Notes: generated from the letters alone by a model not told the origin. DNA of 64,000 nucleotides from Syngnathus acus (GCF_901709675.1 NC_051094.1:6539001-6603000), one strand, 5' to 3'. Shown: positions 1 to 14,056, numbered from the stretch's first letter. Translations and numbers: made by a program.

Positions 1-340
1 ATTTTCAAGATTTATCCGAGTTGTGAAGCATTCGCAGGTTCAGCCAGAAGATATAACGGATTGTGTTTTATTGAGTCCTTAAGGGCGCAGACAATCATTT
101 TGATTTGTGTGCATCTATTTGCGATTTCATGTGCAAGTTTCATGCCTTGGAATGTGAGAAAAATGTGCATATTCCAGTCGTGTTCAGTTCATCCCATAGG
201 AAATAATGGAAATAGAATGAATTAATTTGAGATTTGACCAATTTAACACATGTTGAACAAAAAGTTGTAGAGGGAGCTTATAATACTTTGTTTGCTCGGG
301 AGGTGAGTTTCTTCATTAATACGGAAAAAGACATCACATG

Positions 341-425
341 TGCTCACGGCTTGGGTAACAACCAATCACGGCTCATGAGAAGTTTGCAAGCTGAGCCGTG
401 ATTGGTCATTATTTGAGCCCTGAGT
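341..425. repeat. Fold-back (inverted) repeat, MITE-like
   Basis: Perfect 15-bp inverted arms at 361-375 (ACCAATCACGGCTCA) and 392-406 around a 16-nt spacer. Similarity between the flanks continues imperfectly outwards (GGCTTGGGTAACAA against GGGCTCAAATAATG in inverted orientation). The wording resembles a repeat I associate with many fish loci. Whether it is a MITE or part of a larger element cannot be settled here. Confidence 0.6.
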
Positions 426-1528
426 CATTTTCAGTACCAAAATATGTTTTTATTGCTGTTCAATGTACATAAAATTAATTATAAAATGAGTTACAGACAA
501 AATATTAACAATTACTGCTGAAAATGGCCCAATTAAAAGTCAACCCAACCATTCATATGGTCCAGTGTAATGTATTTGGCTTTTATATACGCCCGCCCAT
601 CATCAAACCGTTTCTGTTGGTTGTTCCAGATGATGGCAGAAAACAAACCTTTTTTTTTTTCCTTGGTGTATCAAGTTAAATTGTGAAGGTGAGCAGCAAT
701 TAAGAGTTATTGTTCAGTCCCACAGTCACTGAAGTAAATATTGGACTCTCTCTGACAAGCCACAAAGCTCCCAAACACTGTGACACTAAGACGACATTTT
801 AACAACAGATGTATCAGGAGCAAATTAACTTCCCTCCACGGAGGTCTGCCTGCTTGCTTTTTGTTGACGCCGAGCCTTTAGTCTGGTTTGACAGCGCTTG
901 CCAATGTCTCTCTCGCTCTCTCTTCCTCTGATGGGATAAACAGGCCTTTAAGCAGATGAAGACATGAATCTTACATAAAACATGTTTTTAAATCACCACA
1001 TAATGTAGTAAGTGTGATGGTGGACAAAAAACAAAAGCTGTATTTTATTTTTCCCCACCAGAGATTTTTACTGCATCATCTTTTGCTAAGTGATGCTGCA
1101 AGCTCAACACACATTATTTGAGAAAATGTTTCGGGGTCAGAAAATGTGTGGTAGGTGGCAATCAAAATGATTTAGATTTATTTGAATTGCTTATTGAGAC
1201 GTTTCTAAAAACCATCCCCGTATTAATGTCGTGTCACATTTCCCGTGATTATCCTTTTACTCGTCATAAAATCCCGCATAGACACCACAATTTTCAACAT
1301 AATCTCATGAGATTTGATTTTATGTACATGCAGCTAAATGCGATTTTCCATGTTAGAACTGGAATGAAAATTTGCTTGATCTTATTGCTTATATCCTAGT
1401 TTAACAACTTTATTTTCATAACACTGCCATTTTTCATCATGATGTTATGATTGTGTTCACTTGATAAGACGTATTACTTCATACTAACAAGATTTCCAAT
1501 TTTATCATTGTATCATAACTGACTGGAT

Positions 1529-1669
1529 TGCCGGACCAGTGGTTAGCGTGGCTGCCTCACAGTCGAGAGGTTCTTGACCCTCTTCAGACCCTTCTGCATG
1601 TGAGGGTGTACTTAGCTTCAGCATAAGGAGAAGCATTATAGAACAGCAATGGATATAAATTTATGGATG
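1529..1669 (+). mobile_element. Decayed SINE-like dispersed repeat fragment
   Basis: Starts with the fish repeat head of the form GCCGGACCAGTGGTTAGCG followed by GCTGCCTCACAGTCGAGAGG. It ends with a remnant of the typical tail (AGCATTATAGAACAGCAATG then ATGGATG-like repeats). The middle is shortened and mutated. It shares its head, in the opposite orientation, with the fragment at 8941-9038. Confidence 0.6.
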
Positions 1670-3454
1670 TTATTTATTTATTTACTGATTGGCTGGGAGA
1701 AATCTATCACCTTATAGAGAGGGATGTCTCTTTTGATTCAAGCTCCCATTACCAAGTCTGATTCCTTGCCCTACAAAGCGCAAATTCAATCAGAAAAGCA
1801 TCTTAAGTATTTATATTGAGTTTATCAGGAAGGCAATTTGCTAGTTAATTTAGTCAGGCTACAATTAGAATGTCTGATATGACCTCAGAAGAGGCACAGG
1901 TTGAAATAGTAATAATGAAGAGATTGGTGGGCTTAAAAAAATTGTCCACATGGCAATATTTATGCACATGAACCACCGCAGGCTAACCCAGCTTAACTAG
2001 ACTCCGATTCATTAATCAGATAAGAGCTTTGGGCTTTTAGAAGTTTAATATACGTACGCACACGGGGTGCACGTACAAATGTGTTGAACGATGCGGGTGG
2101 GTTGGGATGATTAAAAAGTAGACATGTGATGCAATCTACATTTTTATTAAGACGTTGAAAGACACAAGAGGCACTCAGCCTGGAGTGCAGCTTGGAGTCT
2201 TATCAGCGGACAACACAAGGGATACGCTTCACGCACAAATAACCGAAAAGGTGCCGGCCGGGATTTAATGTCATGGCAACAGGCAAACTTGTCCGCACGT
2301 AGGCAAGAGCAACCTCAAAAGTTGGTACGGAGAAGACGGAGGGAAGGGTTGTTCCGGGCCCAAAAAATAATTAACAAAGTGGGTACAGATGGAAGAGGCA
2401 GATGGTTCCGTTTGTGATGGGCAGCCCAGGGCCGCCGTGGTGCTTTATGGGTGATAGATATTAGTCCGTGGAGCCCAAGGCCCTTCCTGAAGATTGTGGC
2501 ATAATGTCAGTCACATGCTGAGCGAGGACAGGTTTAGCATGTGATCCCTTAATTGGCACGATTACAATTCAGTGAGAGTAATTTGATCCGCCCTGTGTTT
2601 GTGAGAGTAGGGAAGGGGCTCACCTGCCCAACACACTCAAACAATAACATGCTATCTTGGTATTTATTTGAATTCGACACCGAGAAAATGACATACCTGC
2701 CCGGCACGGTGTAAAACAATGTTTTTCTTTCTTGTCACACTAGGTAAAACCTATCGTGTCCCAACACAAAGTTAATGCCATTTGATTGTTAAATCTGGAT
2801 AAGAATGTTGGGCAAACGGAAACAATAACAGGAAACTTAGGGAAATCGCCATACGGGGCAGTTGCGGCCAAGACAAACAAGGTTCGTAGTCCAACATACT
2901 TGAACTAAACGGGAAAAAGGAGCTGGTTTCTTTTTTACAGCCTCTTCGACCGAATCTGGTACGAGTCTGCAGCAAAACGATCTATGATAATTGAATAATG
3001 AATGATATAATACATACGTCAATTTTTTTCCAGAGCTTTTTACTGCTAATGTTGGTCTAATATCTAACACAAAATGCAAATGTGTGGCTTAACAATTAAT
3101 TACAAATCACAACTGTAGAGAAAGCCCGAAAATAGTCTTCGCTTCTCCTTTCAAGCCACCCTGTTCGTCTAAAAAAAAAACTCCAATATCAGGCACCATC
3201 TGTGGGCCATTCACTAATCTGAACTGGAGAGTAATTATCGTTATGGAATTTCTTGAATGTGTCAATGAAACACACCCTGGCACCGCTTTCTTTTTTTTTT
3301 CTTTTTTTTTAATATATATAATGTAGCCTATACATTCCGAAGGGAAAGTTGAAAGAGTTTCGAGTGACGGATCTTTGGAAATGTCACCCACGCAAATGTC
3401 TCATGATGCCCGGATAATCAGAACCAGAAGGAATGTCGAACTTTGTGTTTGCTA

Positions 3455-3458
<4 letters not shown>

Positions 3459-3487
<29 letters not shown>
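3459..3487. repeat. (TG)n microsatellite
   Basis: Uninterrupted TG dinucleotides, about 14.5 copies. Confidence 0.95.
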
Positions 3488-3491
<4 letters not shown>

Positions 3492-5474
3492 GGACTAGCT
3501 CTGCAACATACTATTTCGTAGCATGCCTGTGTCATGTGCGATAGAGTTAAATGTAAAAGAAATGTTTATGCTCTCCCCGCCAATTATGTTTTTATGGCCG
3601 ACATTGGTTGGTTGGTTGGCCGGTATTGGCCGTTGTATTTTACAAGGTTTTGCATAAACCACCACCACCAGTGGTTTCTGGGAAACTTGATGGAGTTGCT
3701 GCCAAGTTAAGCATCAGATCCATTTTGAGGCAGAGTGCAGCTTATATCTCATTGCATAGCCCGGATAGATGTTTGGATGTATTGGAAGGTGTTGCCTGAA
3801 TAAAAAGGAGTTTTGAAAGGGTTTTTCTGAGCCGCATTGACTCTTTTTTCTTAAGCAACCCAGCAATTTGGCTTAATCCATATCGACTGCTCTTCCATGA
3901 CCTCACTCCAAAGGGTTCAGCCCAGAAGATTTACCCAGAGACAGCCAATCTAAACAACCTGATTTAACCTTTTCCCCCTCCAGTACAAGTAGCGAGACAA
4001 AAACAGTCGTAGATGCGGGCAGGTAGATGTAGGAAATGTGCCAGAGACGCTTTTGTGTACGTGACTAAAGCTTTTCACTATCAGCTTGTGACATGATGGA
4101 TGGTGCAGAGATGTAAAGTCAGAGATAAAGCGAATCTCCAGTGGCTCCTTGGCAGCCGAGCAATAAAACTCTCCAGACGTTAGTGGCATGAATTGAGGCC
4201 TGTTTGGGCCACCGTGTTTGTCTTATACCAGCAGGCTCTAAATGAAGGAAAGAAGGCTTGTGAAGTCAACAGACAGAAGAATACAGCAGAATCATTACAT
4301 TAAAGCATCTCCTTGTTTACTAATTGCTTCTTGCCTGCAGAAAACGCGGATCTGTTTGGCTAGTTGTTTACAGTATGGGTGCTTAATTATGTTTTCTTTA
4401 TAAATATATATACATATACTAATGATCTCATCTCAGTTGACTCAATGTGAATACTGGGCCTGTTTATTTGAACATAAAGCTATTATTCTTTCGTATAAAT
4501 GTCAAGAGGTAGATACATAGTTTAATCAGATATTCTGCCATCTGGTTGTTCTACCTGTAGCCGGGTTTCTACAATTAGTTTTCATCGCTGATTGTCCACA
4601 ACTACTTCAGCTGCAAATGTCAAAAAATGCCATCGCACGATCTTTCACCAACCTTCACATATCACAGTTACGTGTACAAAATAAGATCTAGTTCATGACT
4701 GCCAAGAATATGAAACATTTCATATATACTTGTATCTAAAACACGAAGCGTGAAGAGTCTTTTGGACACCAAAAACAAATGCAAGTTTGTGTTCTGTGGA
4801 GTCAATAAATGGGGTTGCCAGCAGCCACTCAAATATCCAGTCTCTTTCCGCAATCAAGCTCAATCTGCTTTTTTTTTCTTGGCCATCACAGCAGGTTGTT
4901 TTGTCGTTCAATGAAATAATATAGCTGGCGCTTCAAAACGTTACTTCATGCTCAGAACACTGTGTTTCACATTTTTTGTTGCAGCTAGTTGGAGTTGTGC
5001 ATGGGTCAGTCAGTCGCTGAGTCGCAGTTCTCAAAATTACAAGTTAGGGAACATTTTCAAATGATCACTTTGACAATGTTCTTAGAAAATCACAATGTTT
5101 CATCATCAATGCTACACCTTGGGGGTTACCTGGTGGCTAAAAAAAGCTATTGCTGCAGTAAGTCACCAGATGTTAGACAATGGCCATGTGTAAAAAAAAA
5201 AAAAAGTCGACACAGTCCAGTTTTAATGATATTTTTCAGCACTGAAATCACATCCTGTCATACATTTTAATTACTAATTCTCCCACACTTGCTCATTGTT
5301 TAACATTTTACCAGTATTTGTTGCCTGCCAAAACAATGACCTATCTGGCCCTCATTTATCCCATAGCGGTCAAGCCCTCCTCAATCTGTCTTCTCCTATT
5401 CATCCATAGCACTGCGATAAGGATGCAGCTTTTGTCGGGCGATTCTTGCATTCAGCTCTTGTGGCGGGGAGATC

Positions 5475-5536
5475 TATATATATATATATATATACGTATA
5501 TATATTTTTAATGAATTAATAATAATAATAATAATA
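5475..5536. repeat. (TA)n followed by (AAT)n microsatellites
   Basis: A TA tract interrupted once by CG at about 5495, a T-rich linker, then about six to seven AAT units from 5516. Confidence 0.9.
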
Positions 5537-7360
5537 GATAGGGTCACTTGGATTCAGTAGTTCTACTCTGATCCGTACACCCCTTGCTTCCCTTTATACT
5601 ATAAAAACTATCAAGTTTATAATTTTCCCATTAGAAACAAAATGTAGAATCTACCACATTCTACAAAATAGTCCCCAAGTACTGAAGCATAAAACTTTCT
5701 GGAAAATATTTTTTTTCCAAAAGTGACTTGAATGGCAGCAAAAGCTTTCATGAGAAAAATCACGCAAACGCTTTTTGATGTTTAAAAATGAGGCGCATTG
5801 AGGGATCTTTTGATCACAAGGACAATTGAACTTGAGCAACATGGCTTAGGTCATACTGAAGCTGCACACCAAATGTTTGCAAAAACCCGTTTGATCTCAA
5901 TCACGCAAAGACATTTCTTTTAATAAAAAAAAGTGATCTGAATTTTGGCATATTGCTATTTTTTTCTTGTAAAATAAATGGTTTCCTCTGGATTGATGGA
6001 TGGAGGTCTCTGCACTGGTATCCATATTTTGGTTCTGCATCAAGATCACAAAACATGTTATTGGATCAATATAGAAAATAAAGTTATACACTAAAATTTA
6101 TATAGATTCATATTTACAGTATAAAGGCCCAGATAATGAGAAAATATTCCATCAAAGTAAAACTATACACCAAATTTCAATCAACTAGTTTCACTATTGA
6201 CATTTCAAGCTCAATTGTGACACTAATGAGGACAACCACGCTAGGGTGGATCGATGCTCTTTCAAAAAGCAGCTGTTTTCAAAAGTATCCATCTTTGACA
6301 ATGTCATTGTCTGGATATTACTTTTTATAGAAAATGGACGGATGGATCTTCGAAATTTCTGCATTGTAACGCAATATATCGCGCCCACCCAAATGCGTGT
6401 CTCCACGAGCCAATTCCATAAACTACCCGTGAGAAGACCTGTCGCATATTGACCACTCCCACACACACAAAGCTCCCCCCAAAAAAACTCCCATCTGATT
6501 CCACTTAATTTTGTCAAAACAACAAGAGGAACGGGCTATAAATTTCTTGTTAGCTGGCAGTTGGTCTGCGTGGGAATAGAGAGCAAGAAACTGACAATGT
6601 GTTAAACAAGCCATTAGCAATTATAATAAATATTTTTGGAGCTCAGGGATTAGTAGCCACCAGGAATGAAAATGTGTGCATTTTATGCAACAAAACGAGA
6701 CATGGCACCAGATCTATCGGTCTAAATGGAAAATAATTGTTCCTTTTTGGTCATTAAAACCTTTTAACATCATTTTTACAATCTAACAGGGATAGTAATA
6801 GTGCCGCTATAAATTTGCCATAGATAGCCAAGAGGCTGTTTTTCATCTGTGTTAGAACAGATGGTAGAGAATCATCAGGCTTTGAAGAAAAAATTTTTGA
6901 GGGACAATAGCGTCTTTAAAGTTGTTCAATCGAAACCATCACTGGTTGTTATTAGCACACAGTGTGAAGCAATAGCCAGCAATAACTTCAACATCTAACT
7001 GTTTGCTTAAATGTATTGTTCTCATGAAACTTTTTCCAATACCATATGCTTACTCAGCAAAATATTTCCAGCCCTTCTGCAGCTCATGTGTTGGACACAA
7101 TGTGGTAAAAGTGTACTTTTTCCCCCCAAATATTTTGCAATAACAGTATGGTGCCATTTAATTCATCGCCATCCATCCCCTTCACCACTTTTAAAATTTG
7201 TGTGTATAACATTATTTGAGATATCAAAATAGGCAAACTGGCACTTAGTGGTTTTCTATGACTTTTTACGTGGAGTTTCAAAATAACTTTGGCGTAATGA
7301 TTTCCATTTATTTACCTTTTTTTTTAAATCCCTGGGTCATGGCTAAGCTGAATTACATGT

Positions 7361-7453
7361 CTGATCGATCGCCAGTCAATCACAGGGCACATACAGATGG
7401 ACAGCCACTTCCAGTCATACCATAATTGATTGGGAAATAAACCCACGCACTCC
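7361..7453 (-). mobile_element. Decayed dispersed repeat fragment (GCCAGTCAATCACAGGGCAC type)
   Basis: Reads like the widespread fish repeat containing GCCAGCCAATC, CAGGGCACA, a GACAGCCACT-like segment and AAACCCACGCA. A large internal part is missing. In the usual element this segment comes just before the piece present at 28681-28740. Assignment is from memory of the repeat's wording, not from a database match. Confidence 0.6.
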
Positions 7454-7743
7454 GCAAAGGTCTAAGGAACCATTAGTGACCCTCATATTATTTTTCATTG
7501 GGGTCACCAACAGGTGTACCTCAGGGACCACATGAATGGCAGTTTTAAAATAGCTCACCGGGCACATTAGATTTTCCCGATGTTATCTGCAATCGGTTCA
7601 TACATATTCATCCTATTCATACTTTGAATTTTGAGTAAATTTGGACCAATGCAATCTTTTCATGAAACCTCATCACTTTTCCAGATTTAGACCACATGCT
7701 TGTCTTCGTCCATCTCATTGCGTCTCCCCTTCTCTCTCCACAG

Positions 7744-7905
7744 ATGTACTCCAAGACCTGGATTGGTCCACAAATCCATTGGAAAACTGTCATTGCTACC
7801 CGTGTGCCTGCCTCTCCCATGTCAGGAGGTCCCATGTCTTGCCTGAGGCAAGAAAGCATGAGAGAAGCAAGCGGATGGGTGGAAACCACAGAGAATCTGC
7901 TACAG
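7744..7905 (+). other. Exon-like segment with consensus splice borders
   Basis: A pyrimidine-rich tract (CCCCTTCTCTCTCCACAG) ends at 7743 and a CAG|GTGAGA donor follows 7905. The enclosed 162 bp is exactly 54 codons and open, beginning with ATG. The frame read from an upstream ATG is open as well, as is one frame of the opposite strand, so openness alone does not pick a coding frame. I do not recognise the protein in any frame. It could be an internal exon of a lncRNA, of an unknown gene, or an unused pair of splice sites. Confidence 0.3.
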
Positions 7906-8940
7906 GTGAGAGCGGGAAACGTGCAATGTACTTCCTGTGTGCTTGACAGTGAGCAAATCGGGACACGCTTATGCTTATTTATCTTCAAAAAAGATTCCTC
8001 GCCCTCTTTTCCCCCAGCAATTCCTTGTGATGTGTCTTTGATTGACATGAAGGCAAATGTGTTTTCTTTTACCGCTGCTCGGATGTGACGCATGCCACAG
8101 AAATGGGTGATACGAGGTTTGCTTTGCACAACGTATATTTACAGTGCTGAGTTTTCTTCCTCCAGGGTGATGTTCCAAAAAAGCTATTTGGTCCCGCTAT
8201 GTCTGCATAGAGATGTTCACTACGAATGTCATTTGGAACATAAATTGGTTTTGATTTCGAGGTTTTGTACACCTTAGCCAAGTTCGAATTCTTGTGTTTC
8301 TAAAGTTTATGACTACTAGTTATGTTTGTATAACGTTCCTCACTATAATAAGAGTTTGCATCTGCAATGTAAGGCTCTGCAAGATAAGCTAACAGCTAGC
8401 CTAGCTTCATTTATTTCTTCTTATACTGCTACACTTTGTTCTTTCAATTTTCTGGTATACTGGAGGATGCCCCGTGGCACCATGTTGTCTCTCACAGGTC
8501 GATCTCGGTACTGTGTCCTAAAAATCTTTTTTCTGTTGTTTTCGTTCATGCAGTAACTGCTCATCCCGCTTTCTTGGCATGGAAATGCAATTGGACCTCA
8601 TGCCGTGCAAAACAAGGCTAACAAGAACACTGAGCTCATTAACTCATTAGCATCCACAGCACAGAGCCGTTTCAAACACGCTCTTACTGCAGTTTGATGA
8701 GGCAGGATAAATATTCGAACCTGACAGAGCACCCTCGAATCCCCTTAAGGCTCGGTAATTAGACGAGTCTAAGACTATTGTTGGATGTCACAGAAGACAC
8801 CCAGTCGAATCACCGTATTTAAATACTCAGCACAGGATCATAAAAGAGGTGCGTTTAGTTATAATCATTTTATTTAAAAATTAACCTCTGCAGGTAGGAT
8901 TGCAATCAGAGCTCTGAGAAATTTGATGAGAGGATTAAAT

Positions 8941-9038
8941 GAGAACATGCAAATTTCACTGAAGCAAGAGTAGAGATTTAAATTTCCAGAACACAAAACT
9001 GTGAGACTCATGCGCTAACCACTGGAACACCGTGCTGC
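8941..9038 (-). mobile_element. SINE-like fragment, head region
   Basis: On the minus strand it begins GCAGCACGGTGTTCCAGTGG, runs through TTAGCGCATGAGTCTCACAG and ends near GCATGTTCTC. This is the head of the same fish dispersed repeat seen at 1529-1669, with the body decayed. No poly-A or target duplication is recognisable. Confidence 0.65.
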
Positions 9039-9619
9039 TTATTATATATTTTTATGACAGTTTTATAGAGATAGTTTGACACTGGAACTGGGTAATTGCA
9101 ATTTCCAATGTTTCGAAATCCAAACAAATCTGAGGTCAACCCTTGAATGGATTGTGTTTGTCCTAGGGAGTCAAGTTTAATTTATCATGGTTGTCAGCCA
9201 TGTCTTTTGTTTGCGTTTGACTGAAACACTTTGAGGTTTGACCTTGAAAGCACCGAGTGGGACAACAGTCTCAAATGCAGCGTCATTTCTCAATATGACA
9301 AGAACGGAAGAACTTTAAGATCGAGAACACCAGACTAATTGAAAGCGTGTCTTGAGGGAATGCGGATAATGCATGTGATTGCGTCGCGATTGTCACAAAA
9401 CCCTGCGGACATCTGTTTGAGATGAGTGAGAGGCCGCTCGCTGTCCGATAGAAGTCTTCTTCTGTTCTTTGTCTTAATGATAAAACACCAGCGGAGGCCA
9501 GACTCGCTTGGCCTCTCTGTCTTCAAATGCCACCAGTAATTATGACGACGTTGTTATTGTTAGGTCTGTTTGACTGGGTCTTGCAGATGAATTGGACTCG
9601 GGTGACCTCTTTGCTGCTA

Positions 9620-9632
9620 GGGGGGGGGGGGG
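9620..9632. repeat. Poly-G run (13 nt)
   Basis: Thirteen consecutive G residues; no larger array around it. Confidence 0.9.
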
Positions 9633-12600
9633 CTCTATGAAGGTAATTGCTCCAATATCCTGGACCGCAGTGATACATGGTGCTGACAAGATGGTATTAG
9701 TCAAACACAGTGGTTCTGAGTGTGCCTTTGGTGTTCTTTTGGCCATACCAGATCACAGGTTTTGAAATGTGCAATACTGACAGCAACATCACACATTTTG
9801 TGATTTACATGCTTCACTCATCAGATCTCCAGAGTCAGATATCCAAAATATCTCAACCATGCCAAATCCCAACGTGTTGCTCCAGAGTCCACATAGAAAT
9901 ATAATTAAGCTTTCGAGCCCCAGGGCAAAATCTACTTTAAACTTTGGAAGATGTTCAAAGATAAATTAATGCTTTCCAAAACAGGTTTAGTTGAAGTCAG
10001 AAAATCGATCTAAACATTGAGATTTGTATGGAGTGCTATTCCAAAACATTTGTAGTTACCACTGTAAACAGCTGAAAGAGGAGCCTGGGACCAAATATGA
10101 GAGAATGTACAGAAACGATGTAGTCACACAATAAAGTACAAATCCTGGAGAGCAAACTAGACTTTCACTTGTGAAGGACTTTTGTCATCCCTCCTAAATT
10201 GCTCTACGCACGCACTTGTACTAAAGACTTCTCTCAAAGGCAACAACGGGGCAGCTTGAGGACACTCCACGTCATACAGCCTGTTAAGATCTAGAGTTCC
10301 ACACTCATCAAAATGAAATCTCTTGAAGGGTGGTTAAGAATGAATACCATTGTAAATGTTTGGGGAATTCAGAGTTCCTAAATCCAAAAATATCTTTCAG
10401 GCGAAGGGTGAAATAGCTTTAAAAGTCCTCAAAGTCTAGATGCCTTTGCAAATCCTTCAGGTAAGTCAAGTGTATTCTCTTCGCATGTAGTATCAGGCAC
10501 ATTATTTCAAGGCTTTCGTCAGGATTATATCTGATATTGTGTTATTACTTCCTCTGATTCATGAGTTGAGGTAGGTGCCGCCATAGTCATTCCTCAACGT
10601 TCGGCGGTTATCTGCAAATCATTGTGATTGATCTCGCGTTTTCCGTGCATCACGTCATTGAGCGTGAGAGAATTAATGACATCACATTGCACGTGTGAAG
10701 GGCGTCACTCCTGAAAGGTAAAGTCATAACTCCCAAATCAATCCTTCAACGGAGAAAGACAAATTAAGAACAGGAAAAGATAATCTCTTGCGATCGAAGA
10801 ATAGTTGGACCAATCAGTCACTGTGAGGTCAGTTGGGAAACAAGAAGTGTTTTTGACAATGGCCTGTCTGGGACATATGCTAATTAGGTGGCAGCACATG
10901 GACTGCTGAGCAAAGTCTGTTTGCTGAATGTGCAATCAGTTAAAAAAACAAAAACAAATATGTGATGAATCAAACTTTTGCATCCTCTCAGCTGTCTTTT
11001 CAGCTCTGAAAATATCTCCCACTCACTCTTATTTAGTTTTTTATTGCTTCCTTGTTTTGTCTCTGGTTGTTATTAGCAAACAAGGGATAAGCATTTATTT
11101 TATTTTCAAGAATATTCCACCATAGTTTCAACAAAACTTCTGAAGCCCAAAGTAACAGGTCAGAAAGGGTATGCCTGCTTTGAGTCTGCCTGTGAGTGCC
11201 CAAGAAACGATTGACACGTTGTCAATCACACCTTCTGTCATACTGTGTGCTGTGTCAGAGTAGACTGACAGTTTTAACAAATATGACAAAAACAAGCATC
11301 ATGATAGCTGGCTCGCGACACAGAGCAAAACATCTACCAAGCAACAGATAACTAAAATAAAATCCTCTTTTTTTTCATCTGGGTTACTTTTAACTCAAGA
11401 TGCCACTAGAATCAAAATGTTCACTGTTTGACAGTGGATGGCATTGCAAATCTATTTGTCCGCACCCTCTCGGTGTTCGACCCCCATAGCAATCACAGTT
11501 GTCATTGTTTGAAATCCCAGTGGGCATAAAATAATTTTCTTCCTGATAATTTTTTATGTGCAGAATGACAAATGGGACTGTTGTAATAATGGCGGCGACA
11601 ATTAGCAGGCTAAACATACACTAATGCTATTGTGGCCTCATAAATGATGCAGAGCTGGGCTTCTCAATGAAGGCCTCTCCCATAGAGCAATGACACCGAG
11701 AGAAGCTAAGAAAGTCGAGTTTGAACAGAGAATCAAGTGGCATTAATAAGAGATTTAATGTTCAGTAGCTCGAACAATCTCTTGCTGCTATTTCTGTGCC
11801 ACTTTGCTTTGAACAATTTGGCTATTAGCTTTGTCCCCCGTCCGTGGCTCTATAATTTCTTTCTACGGCAGAGCCAGAAAAAGACAGTGAAGCATCAATT
11901 TCGTAGCGGGGTTTCAAATCGAGACTTGAGCATGCAGAACTGAATGTGCGTTCATTGCTGTAATGAAAGAGTAGAGCACCAAAGAGGACTTGATAGTCGC
12001 CCACCCCTCTCTCCTTGCAGCTTTTTCACTCATGATTACATGTATACTAAGTATCACTCACGGTTGAGGATAACCTCTACAAATTGAAGCCCTCATCGCA
12101 GAAGTCATGATAGGCAAAGTACAATGCGCTCATAATATCGGTATCAGCGGTGTCCTGCCTTAATTCACTTTTATTACATTCATTCATAATGCTCTCATAA
12201 TGCGCTCATAATGATGAGATAGGGAGCAGCCAGAGGATTTTCACAGTGTCATCTTTATTTATCACATACTGTGATTTGTCATTTGCGCCTCTTCAGGTGC
12301 TGGTAATGAGATGGTTGGGACCATGCTGGACATTTCTGGCTTGGATAAATCGGAGTAATTTCTTCGTACTTGATCCCAACTTTTTAAAAAATGTTAGAAA
12401 ATATTGAAAGGGTTAAAAAAATTTGAATGTTTGTGAATCCAAAGGTGCCGAACCACGAGTACGCAGGGGTTCGTTGCATTTGGCAACTTGCGGGCTGTGG
12501 GGATCTTCTTCAAGCCCACACGCAGATAAACACACACACATCGGCCTACTTATTTAATCATTTGGCTGTATGATGGAATATCCCAACATTGGGAATAAAA

Positions 12601-14023
12601 CTCAAGAAGCAAAACATTTTAGTTACAGGCTAAATAAACATTTAGACAATTGGGTCATATGTGTGTAGACATTCTGCTACTCACTCATTCCACAGTGGAA
12701 CCAATGAGAAAGAAAAACAAACACCGTTACTGTAAGCTCTCTGATAAACTGGGTGTCGGTCATAGAAAACAGCTGCTTTGTTGACGGAAACAATCCGGCT
12801 CAAGAAAGTTTAATACTTTATCAGTCGTTGGGATGTCCAAATCCCTAAGAAAACTTTCAACTGCTTTGCTCTTTCAACTCTTCAATACAAGATGAGCAAT
12901 GTAAAGTTGTATGACTGGAATTACACGGATGTGTTTGTATGATACAAGAATCAAACATCTCTTGTGCCTTAACATTTGTAGTGAGTGCCTTGAGTCTGAT
13001 GCATTCATTTTCTTCTGATAGCTTCTGGCACTCCCAAGCGGAGTCCGGCAAAATCAAATGTACACTTTCTAGCTCAAACACACGCTGGCTATCTCGATTC
13101 TAGGAATGTAACAAACTTCGACTGGCAGTATTGAAGAAATTATTCCTTGTTGACGATGAAGACCTTGTCCATACACTTTGCTGTCTGACTTACTAATGCT
13201 GTACTTACGAATGGCAACATCGCTCCCCATCTGGTGTCCATCATTTGAATTCAGGGCAGGGCCCGCCCCAGCAGATCCATCTGATTAGTCCAGCTCATCG
13301 ATTTGTGCCAGCTTGCCACGACTTAGTCAACCCAAGGTGTCTCCTCTCTGACATGCCGTCTTCCTGTGATTTAGTTTGCCAACGCTCTAAGTGCATTGAG
13401 TGTCACGATAAAATATTTAATCTAATGTGCATCTTGAACAAGGAGGAAGACTATCAAAAAAGCCAGGCAGCAGAGCAGGGAAGAGAGCTAATGTACCCGA
13501 TGAGCTCTGATGCAATGAGGAATGTTCGTGTCAACTTTAGGAAAATACAGGATATGGATGCTTAGGTTTGGCATGCTTTAAATCCAACAGTTTCAATCTT
13601 GAAAGATAAATGTGCAATTTTCGATGTGGGACGTGATACTAAGTGGGTTGTCATATCATCGCCATCTCACTGCGCACAAAAATAATGATCGTTTTCCAAT
13701 AAAGTGGGCATGAAAATGTTACATCTGTAAACCTGAAGACACAGAATCCCATTTTCCAATTTCCACGCATGCTACCAGAGTTATCTCTGCTTACAGTCTG
13801 AAGCGTATAATAGTTTGAATAGGCTTACAAGACACAATACATGTACGGCAATTCTGTTGCGTAAGCGCGCAAGACAGCATCACATTTATTATGTGAGCTG
13901 AATACAAGATGAATTTTGAAGGTACCGTATTTCACTCGCTAAATACATTGATTCCTCTTACATTACTTGATCTATGGTATTCCATTGTTACTTCTGTTTG
14001 TATCTTTGTAATGGATACACACT

Positions 14024-14056
14024 GGACACTTTATTAGGTACACTTGCACAATTATG
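14024..14056. mobile_element. Fish repeat fragment (CACTTTATTAGGTACAC word)
   Basis: Contains the word ACACTTTATTAGGTACACTT, which I recognise as a frequent dispersed-repeat end in fish genomes. The rest of the element is not recognisable. Family assignment is uncertain. Confidence 0.45.

Larger units (their letters stand above)
1..7743. other. Distal 5' flank of efna5, no gene seen
   Basis: AT-rich sequence with only short random open frames. It holds a fold-back repeat near 341-425, a SINE-like fragment at 1529-1669, a (TG)n at 3459-3487, mixed (TA)n/(AAT)n at 5475-5536, and another decayed repeat fragment at 7361-7453. I see no exon, RNA gene or transposase remnant in it. Confidence 0.6.

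Noticed and set aside
7617-8129. 170-codon minus-strand open frame
   Set aside because: Unfamiliar translation and overlapping open frames on the other strand; the splice-like borders seen here are on the plus strand.
8754-8768. GGTAATTAGACGAG word shared with about 58900
   Set aside because: A few 14-base matches are expected by chance in a window of this size.
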